The translations under genes and the position numbers were made by a program. From Paracoccaceae bacterium (lineage in GTDB: Bacteria > Pseudomonadota > Alphaproteobacteria > Rhodobacterales > Rhodobacteraceae): 64,000 nt of DNA. Below the pieces are notes generated by a model that was not told the origin of the DNA, ran no database searches, and saw only the letters and a program-made list of their open reading frames with translations. The stretch covers positions 1 to 64,000 of the forward strand of contig REBU01000033.1 in assembly GCA_007692585.1 (NCBI GenBank), written 5' to 3'. Shown here piece by piece: positions 57,217 to 64,000 of this stretch (within the stretch, counting starts at the first letter, position 1; every line of letters starts with the position of its first letter).

Positions 57217-59670
57217 ATGCTGATGATCCGCCGTATTGCCGTGGCGCTGCTCTGCGCCTGCCTGTCCTTGGCCGCGCCCGCGCTGGCGCAGATCTCCGAG
57301 CAGACGACAACGAGCAACGGGCCTGACTACGACGCTTGGCGCAACTTCGCGCAGCAGGCAGAAGATCTGATCGACAACCGCAATGCCACCGGCGAAGAGC
57401 TCGCGGCGTTGCGTATCGAGTTGGTGGCTTTTCGCGCGCGGTTTCTTGCGGCGCAGGACGCCAACCAGACGCGGATCGCCAGCCTGCGCGACCAGATCGC
57501 AGCCCTCGGTCCGCCACCCGAAGAAGGCGCGACAGAAGCCCCCGAGATTTCTGAGCGACGGGCCGAACTGGCCGAGCAACTCGCGGCCCTTCAAGCGCCG
57601 GGCATTGCCGCGCAAGAAGCCTTCCGGCGCGCGGATGGGCTGATCCGGCAGATCGACACCACCTTGCGTGAACGCGATGCCGAAGCCCTGCTGACGCTCT
57701 GGCCGTCGCCGGTCAATCCCGTCAGTTGGGTCGCAGCCGTCGATGCCATATGGGGCACAGGGTTCACGTTCGGCACACAGATCCTGGGGCTTACGGAAGA
57801 CCCTGCGCGGATGCGTGAGTTCCGCTCAAACCTGCCTGTGGCACTGCTGTTGATCCTTGTGTCGGGCTTCGTTTTGATACGCGGGCGGCGCTGGATCGAG
57901 CAGCTTGTGTCGCAATGGCTGACAGATGGCGGCTCACGGCATGGCAGGCGTGTTCTCGCGCGCTTGCTGTCGCTGACCCAGATCATTCTGCCGGTGATCG
58001 CGGTCATGGCGATTGCGACAGCGCTGGAGCTGAGCTCGGTTCTGGGCATGAGCAGCGAACAGGTAACCGTGGGGCTGATCGCTGCAAGTGCTGCCTATTT
58101 CACGGCGCGATGGGCCGGGCGCCAGGCGTTCACGATCGAGGACAGTCGTTCGGCGGCGCTGCAATTACCTGCAGCGCGGCGGCGCGAGGGTCGCTTCTGG
58201 GTCAATATGATCGGGGTTGTCGTCGCGATTTCGGTTTTGCTGCGCGAGTTCTTTCCGATTGAGGACAACTCTGACGCGGCGAATGCTGTGCTTGCCTTTC
58301 CGATCATCGCTCTGATCGGGCTCGTGCTGGTGCGCATCGGCATGCTTCTGGGCCATCACAACAAGATCGATGACGAACTGGCGGTGCGTGAAACGCGCTT
58401 CACGGACCGGATCATCTACATTCTTGGCAAGGTGTCGATGCTCATCGGGATCAGCGCGCCAATCCTTGCCGCGATCGGTTATGTGCAGGCCGCAGAGGCG
58501 ATGCTCTATCCTGCCATCGGCTCGCTGGGTCTGATCGTGGGCCTGTTGTTCCTGATGCAGTTGGATGAGGACATTTATTCGGTTCTCAGCAAGAGCGAAG
58601 AAAACCCGGATACGGCCCTCATTCCGTCCTTGATAAATTTCGCACTGGTCATCTTGTCCATTCCGCTATTCGCGATGATCTGGGGCGTGCGTCCGACGGA
58701 GTTGCTGGAATTCTGGCAGACCTTGCAGGAAGGCTTCCGCATCGGTGAGACGCGGATTTCTCCGACGAATATCCTGAGCTTCGTGATTGTCTTTTCCATT
58801 GGCTATCTGGTCACGCGGGTGTTGCAGGGGGGGCTGGAAAGCTCGGTGCTGCCGAAGACCCGGATCGATAAGGGCGGTCAGAAGGCGATCATCTCGGGCG
58901 TTGGTTATGTCGGTATTTTCGCCGCCGCACTGATTGCGATTTCGACGGCTGGGATTGACCTGTCGGGTCTTGCCATCGTCGCGGGGGCGCTGTCGGTCGG
59001 TATCGGCTTCGGCCTGCAGAATATCGTATCGAATTTCATCTCCGGCCTGATCCTGCTGATCGAGCGCCCGGTGGCCGAAGGCGACTGGATCGAGGTCGGG
59101 GGAACGATGGGCACTGTGCGCTCGATATCGGTGCGCTCGACGGTGATCGAAACCTTTGACCGCACGGATGTGATCGTGCCCAATGCCGATCTGATCCAGG
59201 GCACGGTGATTAACTGGACGCGCTACAATTCACTGGGGCGGATCACCATCCCGGTCGGGGTTGCCTATGGTTCTGACACGCGCAAAGTGGCGCGTATCCT
59301 GAAGGAAATCGGTGAGAATGAACCGCTGGCGCTGATCGATCCGGCCCCGCAGGTGCATTTCATGGAATTCGGGGCGGATTCGCTGGATTTCGAGCTTCGT
59401 CTGGTGCTGAGCGACGTGAATTTCGGCGTGGCGGTGCGCACGGAGCTGCGCCATCAGATTGTGGAGCGTTTCAAGGAGGAGGGGATCGAGATACCCTTCG
59501 CTCAGCGCGATGTTTGGCTGCGCAATCCAGAAGTGTTGCGCGGCGAACCTGTTCAGCCGGAGCCTGAACCGGAACGCGATCCGCGCGACGCCAAGGCCCG
59601 CACTGAGATGGTGCGCGACGATATCGTTGACGCGAGCCCGGAAAGTGGCGACTCGGATAGCGGGCGGTAG
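57217..59670 (+). CDS. Mechanosensitive ion channel (MscS family) with N-terminal periplasmic domain
   Basis: Signal peptide, multiple TMs, ALSVGIGFGLQNIVSNFISGLILLIERPVAEGDWIEVGGTMGTVRSISVRSTVIETFDRTDVIVPNADLI. Confidence 0.93.
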   Translation: MLMIRRIAVALLCACLSLAAPALAQISEQTTTSNGPDYDAWRNFAQQAEDLIDNRNATGEELAALRIELVAFRARFLAAQDANQTRIASLRDQIAALGPPPEEGATEAPEISERRAELAEQLAALQAPGIAAQEAFRRADGLIRQIDTTLRERDAEALLTLWPSPVNPVSWVAAVDAIWGTGFTFGTQILGLTEDPARMREFRSNLPVALLLILVSGFVLIRGRRWIEQLVSQWLTDGGSRHGRRVLARLLSLTQIILPVIAVMAIATALELSSVLGMSSEQVTVGLIAASAAYFTARWAGRQAFTIEDSRSAALQLPAARRREGRFWVNMIGVVVAISVLLREFFPIEDNSDAANAVLAFPIIALIGLVLVRIGMLLGHHNKIDDELAVRETRFTDRIIYILGKVSMLIGISAPILAAIGYVQAAEAMLYPAIGSLGLIVGLLFLMQLDEDIYSVLSKSEENPDTALIPSLINFALVILSIPLFAMIWGVRPTELLEFWQTLQEGFRIGETRISPTNILSFVIVFSIGYLVTRVLQGGLESSVLPKTRIDKGGQKAIISGVGYVGIFAAALIAISTAGIDLSGLAIVAGALSVGIGFGLQNIVSNFISGLILLIERPVAEGDWIEVGGTMGTVRSISVRSTVIETFDRTDVIVPNADLIQGTVINWTRYNSLGRITIPVGVAYGSDTRKVARILKEIGENEPLALIDPAPQVHFMEFGADSLDFELRLVLSDVNFGVAVRTELRHQIVERFKEEGIEIPFAQRDVWLRNPEVLRGEPVQPEPEPERDPRDAKARTEMVRDDIVDASPESGDSDSGR

Positions 59671-59681
59671 CAGATGCGCGG

Positions 59682-60530
59682 CTAGGAGGCAGCTGCGCGC
59701 ACTATGCTGAATTGCTGGCCCAAGCCTTCGACAGCCAGCGCCACTCGGTCGCCCGGCTGCAGGAATTGAGGCGGCGTCAGCCCGGCCCCAACGCCCGAAG
59801 GCGTGCCGGTCGCGATCACGTCGCCTGCGCGCAGCTCCATGAATTGCGACATATATGCGATGATCTTTGCGACCGGAAAAATCATGTCACCTGTGGTTGA
59901 GGTCTGACGCGTCACATCATTGACGCGCAAGGACAGCTGCAGTGCCTGAGGATCGGGCACGTCATCGGTCGTGACCAGCCATGGACCGATCTTGCCGAAT
60001 CCGGGCGCGGATTTGCCCTTGATCCATTGTCCGCCGCGCTGTTTCTGGAAATCGCGCTCTGACAGGTCATTGATCGCGACATAGCCTGCGACATGGTCAA
60101 GCGCTTCGGCTTCCGAGACATGCAATGTGGATTTGCCGATCACAACGCCGAGTTCGACCTCCCAATCGGTTTTATGCGCGCCGCGCGGGATGATGATGTC
60201 ATCTTCTGGCCCGGCGAGCGAGGTTGTGGCCTTGGAGAATACCAGCGGCTCGGTCGGCGGCGTTGCCCCGGTCTCGGCGGCGTGGAGCGCATAGTTCAGC
60301 CCGATGCAGTAGAAATTCGGCACCCACGCAAGTGGCGCGCCAATGCGCTGAGGCCCTTCGACCACCGGCGCATCGCCCAGCGGCAGCGCGCGCAGCGCTT
60401 CGAGCGCCTGGCACGACACGGTTTCGCCCGCGAAGTCCGTAGCCATGTCACTGAGATCGCGCAATCTGCCCTGATCGTCGAGATAGCCCGGTTTTTCATA
60501 ACCCGCAGCGCCAAAGCGTAGAAGTTTCAT
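59682..60530 (-). CDS. Fumarylacetoacetate hydrolase-family protein
   Basis: YCIGLNYALHAAETG, PLVFSKATTSLAGPEDDIIIP, DWEVELGVVIGK, GDVIATGTPSGVGAG. Confidence 0.93.
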   Translation of the reverse strand: MKLLRFGAAGYEKPGYLDDQGRLRDLSDMATDFAGETVSCQALEALRALPLGDAPVVEGPQRIGAPLAWVPNFYCIGLNYALHAAETGATPPTEPLVFSKATTSLAGPEDDIIIPRGAHKTDWEVELGVVIGKSTLHVSEAEALDHVAGYVAINDLSERDFQKQRGGQWIKGKSAPGFGKIGPWLVTTDDVPDPQALQLSLRVNDVTRQTSTTGDMIFPVAKIIAYMSQFMELRAGDVIATGTPSGVGAGLTPPQFLQPGDRVALAVEGLGQQFSIVRAAAS

Positions 60531-60553
60531 GCAACAGTCCTTTTGAGGCGAGA

Positions 60554-61015
60554 TCAGCCCTTGGCGATGGTCTCAAGCCTGTCGCGCGACAGGCCACCGG
60601 GCACGATGGTGATCGGGATGGCCAGATTGCCGGAATTGCGCGCAAGTTGCGACACGAGCGGGCCGGGCGAATTGCCCTCATTGCCCGCGCCAAGCACCAG
60701 AAAGCCGATATCGGGGTCGTCGTTGATCTGCGCGAGGATTTCATCGAGCGGCTCGCCTTCGCGGATGACCAGTTCGGGATTGACGCCCTGACGGTCGCGC
60801 ATCCATTTGGCGAAGACCTCGAAATGCGCCTCGATGCGCTCGCGCGCTTCGCTGCGCATCAGGTCCGCGACACCAGCCCAGCCCTGAAATTCCTCGGGCG
60901 AGATGATGGACAAGATCTGCACATCGCTGCCCGTGCGTGCGGCGCGCATCGCGGCAAAGCGCATGGCATTCAGGCATTCGCGCGTGTCATCAAGGATCAC
61001 CAGAAATTTTCGCAT
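60554..61015 (-). CDS. Universal stress protein family
   Basis: MRKFLVILDDTRECLNAMRFAAMRAARTGSDVQILSII; LVLGAGNEGNSPGPLVSQLA; ATG 61015. Confidence 0.87.
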   Translation of the reverse strand: MRKFLVILDDTRECLNAMRFAAMRAARTGSDVQILSIISPEEFQGWAGVADLMRSEARERIEAHFEVFAKWMRDRQGVNPELVIREGEPLDEILAQINDDPDIGFLVLGAGNEGNSPGPLVSQLARNSGNLAIPITIVPGGLSRDRLETIAKG

Positions 61016-61074
61016 CACATCCCCCGCCCGCGATGGCTGCATATTGGCGCAAGCGCTGGCATGTGTAAACAGGC

Positions 61075-61779
61075 TCAACCCCAGCTGACATCGCCCAGAA
61101 AGATGTATCCCGCGCCATAGATTGTCTTGATCAGCCGCGGGTTGCGCGGGTCTTCCTTCAGCTTGGTGCGCAGCCGCGAAATGCGCACATCCATCGCCCG
61201 ATCAAAGCTTTCGCCCGCAGCCCCGCCAAGCGCATCAAGCATCTGCGCGCGCGAGATCAAGCGTTTGGGGCTGTCGAGAAACAGCCGCAGGACTTCGCCT
61301 TCGGCATGGCTGAAGCTGGTCTCTGTGCCGGTCGCGTCGATGAGCATATAGCGGTCGAAATCTGCAACCCAGCCGTTGAAACGCGCGCGGCCCGGTCGCG
61401 TTTCTTGCGGCGCGCTGGATTTGCGCAGCCGCGCGCGGATGCGCGCCACGACCTCGGCAGGGTCGAAAGGTTTGATGATATAGTCATCCGCCCCCAGTTC
61501 CAGACCCGTGACGCGGTCCTGTACTTGAGCACGGCCGGAGATGATGATGATCGCGGCCCCTGATTCCAGCGCCAGCCGATGCACCAGTGCCAACCCGTCA
61601 CGATCCGGCAATCCCAGATCGACTAGGCAGACATCAGGCGTGGTCCGGCGCAATGCGGCTTCGAATTCAGTCGCCCGCGCATAGGCTGAGGTCTGAAATC
61701 CGGCCTCTTCAAGGGCGGCGGTCAGAACCTGACGGATCTCGGGTTCATCGTCGAGAATGGCGATATGGGCAGGGCTCAT
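61075..61779 (-). CDS. OmpR/PhoB-type response regulator
   Basis: ILDDEPEIRQVL, CLVDLGLPDRDGLALVHRL, GADDYIIKPFDPAEVVARIRARLR, winged-helix C terminus. Confidence 0.93.
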   Translation of the reverse strand: MSPAHIAILDDEPEIRQVLTAALEEAGFQTSAYARATEFEAALRRTTPDVCLVDLGLPDRDGLALVHRLALESGAAIIIISGRAQVQDRVTGLELGADDYIIKPFDPAEVVARIRARLRKSSAPQETRPGRARFNGWVADFDRYMLIDATGTETSFSHAEGEVLRLFLDSPKRLISRAQMLDALGGAAGESFDRAMDVRISRLRTKLKEDPRNPRLIKTIYGAGYIFLGDVSWG

Positions 61780-63701
61780 GCTGCATGCTCCAGGGCTAGG
61801 CGCAAATCGGCCAGAGTGAAGGGTTTGGGCAGAACGGGGAATTCGGTGCGTGCGGCCATATGCAGCGGGTCAGACGGGGGCAGGGCGGTCATCAGATGCA
61901 ACCGCGCCATACCACGCGCGCGGCAAGCGCGGAGCAGATCGAGGCCGGACCCGACGCCTGCAAGGTTGATATCCGACAGGACCAGCGAGAGGCCCGCTAG
62001 ATCGAGGAGCGAGAGCGCCTCGTCATGGCTGGCAGCTTCGATCACGGAATGTCCCAGATCACAAAGCATATCGCGCACGCTCTCGCGGATCGTATCAGTG
62101 TCTTCGACCAGCAACACCAGAACAGGCTCTGTCCCAGGCAGCGCGTCGACATGGCGGAAGGGCAGGCGCAAGGTGACCTCGGCCCCGCCGCTGGCACGAT
62201 TTGCCAGCCGCACGCGCCCGCCTGAGAGGGTGATCTGATCATAGACCATCGCCAAACCCAGCCCGGAGCCTGCAGCGCCTTTGGTGGTGAAAAACGGGTT
62301 CAGCGCTTTGTCCAGCGCTTCGGGGCTGAAGCCGGTCCCGGTATCACTGACAATCAGATCCAGCCATGTGTCACCATAGACCTGCGCGCGCAATGTGATC
62401 GTGCCGCCAGTGTCTGCCAGCGCGTCGCGTGCATTCAGGATCAGGTTCAGAAGACTGTCCTGCAATATGCCTTGATCAAGGGCAAGAAGCGGCAACGTCT
62501 CGGGCAAGTCGATCAGGAGCGCGACATTCTCGGGCAGGGTTGGTCGCGCCATCTGCTGCAGATCGAGCAAGAGCGCGTGCAGGTCTGTCGGTTGCGGCCG
62601 CAATGCGCGTGTGCCCGAAATGGCGGCGATCCTTTCCAGCAGCACGCCCCCGCGCCGCGCGGCGGCGATGGTTGACTGCACGCTTTGAGCGACGTCTTCG
62701 GGCAGATCCCCGCGCCGGGCAAGCTGGCCTTGAAGACCCAGGATGATGGTCAGCAAATTGCCGAAATCATGGGCAAGCCCCGAGGAAAGCTGGGCGGCGA
62801 GTTCGCGTTTGCGCGTCTGCGCGAGTGCGGCGCGGGCCTGCGCTTCCTCGGTCACATCCATCGACATGACATAGATGCCGTTGATCGGTCCGTCATCCAT
62901 CCGGTCGGGGGTCAGCGCCAACCGGATGCGCCGCCCGCTGTCTTCATGCGTGAATTCATGCACCGAAGCCTGACCTGCAAGCGCGTTTTCCAGCCATGGC
63001 CGGATCGTTGGAAAAACCGTTCCAAGCGCGTCGCGCGCAGGCAGACCCACGATATTCTGCGGCAGGCCGGGAAAAACCGAAGATAGCCGCCGGTTTGAGA
63101 AAGTATAGCGCAGCTCGCAGTCCAGCCGCGCGATATGCGCAGGCATCATCTCGGTCGTCAGGCGGGTGCGGGCTTCCATCTCGGTCAGCTCGCGCTTGGC
63201 CTCTTCCAGCGCAGCATTGGAGGCCGCCAGTTCGCGGTTGGTCTGGGCAAGACGTTCCGCATGGGCAATCAGCGCGCCGGAAAGTTCTTCGGAATGGGCC
63301 TGCAACAGCCGCTCTTGCAACTTCACTTCGGTGATGTCGGTATAGACCGTCACCCAGCCCCCCTGCGGCAGTGGCGCGCCCTCGACGCTGATCCAGCGGC
63401 CATTGGCACGCTCGCGCTCCATGTAATGCGGAACGAAGGCGCGTGCGGCTTCGACACGGATGCGCACGGCGTCCTCGATATCCTCGACCGCGCCATATTC
63501 GCCGCGCGTGACCAGATAGCGAATCGTGTCCTCGAATTCCGCGCCGGGTTGGGCCAGGCAGTCGGGCAGGTCGAACATGGTCTGATAGCGCCGATTGCTG
63601 ACAGACAGGCGCAGATCGCGGTCAAAGATCGACAGCGCCTGCTGGATCATGTTCAACCCGGCGCTCATCAGCTTGATATGCGTGTCATCCGGCGAGGGCA
63701 T
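61776..63701 (-). CDS. PAS-domain hybrid sensor histidine kinase with C-terminal receiver
   Basis: GLAHDFGNLLTIILGLQGQLARRGD, GSGLGLAMVYDQITLSGG, LVEDTDTIRESV...LVLSDINLAG...PVLPKPFTL; ATGA overlap with response regulator. Confidence 0.92.
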   Translation of the reverse strand: MPSPDDTHIKLMSAGLNMIQQALSIFDRDLRLSVSNRRYQTMFDLPDCLAQPGAEFEDTIRYLVTRGEYGAVEDIEDAVRIRVEAARAFVPHYMERERANGRWISVEGAPLPQGGWVTVYTDITEVKLQERLLQAHSEELSGALIAHAERLAQTNRELAASNAALEEAKRELTEMEARTRLTTEMMPAHIARLDCELRYTFSNRRLSSVFPGLPQNIVGLPARDALGTVFPTIRPWLENALAGQASVHEFTHEDSGRRIRLALTPDRMDDGPINGIYVMSMDVTEEAQARAALAQTRKRELAAQLSSGLAHDFGNLLTIILGLQGQLARRGDLPEDVAQSVQSTIAAARRGGVLLERIAAISGTRALRPQPTDLHALLLDLQQMARPTLPENVALLIDLPETLPLLALDQGILQDSLLNLILNARDALADTGGTITLRAQVYGDTWLDLIVSDTGTGFSPEALDKALNPFFTTKGAAGSGLGLAMVYDQITLSGGRVRLANRASGGAEVTLRLPFRHVDALPGTEPVLVLLVEDTDTIRESVRDMLCDLGHSVIEAASHDEALSLLDLAGLSLVLSDINLAGVGSGLDLLRACRARGMARLHLMTALPPSDPLHMAARTEFPVLPKPFTLADLRLALEHAA

Positions 63702-63781
63702 CGCGCGCTCCTGTAAGTTCGGTCGCGATGCTAGCGGGATGTGTGCCGCGCGGAAAGAGCGGAAAATCCCCGGTTACAATT

Positions 63782-63812
63782 CGCAAGAATTGCGTAAACT
63801 TGACGCAAGAAT
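63782..63812. promoter_or_regulatory. Operator-like repeat cluster between the divergent two-component system and AMP-binding gene
   Basis: CGCAAGAAT at 63782 and 63804 (22 bp apart); TTGCGT-N7-ACGCAA inverted repeat 63790-63808. Confidence 0.5.
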
Positions 63813-63896
63813 CGCGCTGCCTACTGCGCAACAGGGAGTTCGGGCTGCGCGCGGGGAGGCGCGCCGCTCATCACCAACACATGAGGGAGGAGCCCC

Positions 63897-64000
63897 GTGA
63901 CAGCCACGGTTGATGCCGACGCCGCATTGGCAGAGTTGCGTTCCGTTCCTGCGCTGCTCGCGCGCAACGCGAAGCGCTATGGAATGCAGACCGCTTATCG
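63897..64000 (+). CDS. AMP-binding (acyl-CoA synthetase-like) protein, 5' end only; GTG start
   Basis: GAGGGAGGAGCCCC then GTG; MTATVDADAALAELRSVPALLARNAKRYGMQTAYR..., truncated by window end. Confidence 0.5.
   Translation, partial: MTATVDADAALAELRSVPALLARNAKRYGMQTAY

Noticed and set aside
1-64000. CRISPR arrays, transposases, prophage, tRNA or rRNA genes
   Set aside because: Looked for repeat-spacer periodicity, transposase/integrase motifs beyond XerD, and tRNA-like signatures in intergenic gaps; none convincing by eye.

Overview
This is a 64 kb, high-GC chromosomal segment that reads as an alphaproteobacterium of the Rhodobacteraceae/Rhodobacterales (CckA, GcrA, CarD, short-form ProRS, Suv3-like helicase, many Rhodobacterales-type gene neighbours). 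It is almost entirely housekeeping/core genome. I see no CRISPR array, transposase, integron, prophage or tRNA/rRNA gene. One non-coding RNA is clear: a small bacterial SRP RNA on the minus strand at about 32524-32617, with a plausible promoter. I annotate about 55 protein genes, several strong intrinsic terminators, one probable small RNA or leader upstream of carD, and one 44-aa ORF missed by the ORF track. The most interesting items are: (1) a perfect 26-bp inverted repeat at the very start of the window whose loop carries an ideal G-quadruplex motif, directly upstream of a formate dehydrogenase alpha subunit; (2) a TolQ/MotA-like channel plus OmpA/MotB-like protein with a very long predicted coiled coil, resembling ZorAB but without zorC/zorD neighbours; (3) a membrane-anchored gamma-glutamylcyclotransferase-like protein paired with an amidoligase; (4) a translationally coupled 44-aa membrane ORF; (5) a symmetric operator-like repeat cluster between a two-component system and a divergent AMP-binding synthetase gene; (6) a Hint-domain protein in a less GC-rich pocket. 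All family assignments come from reading motifs by eye; no database search was run.
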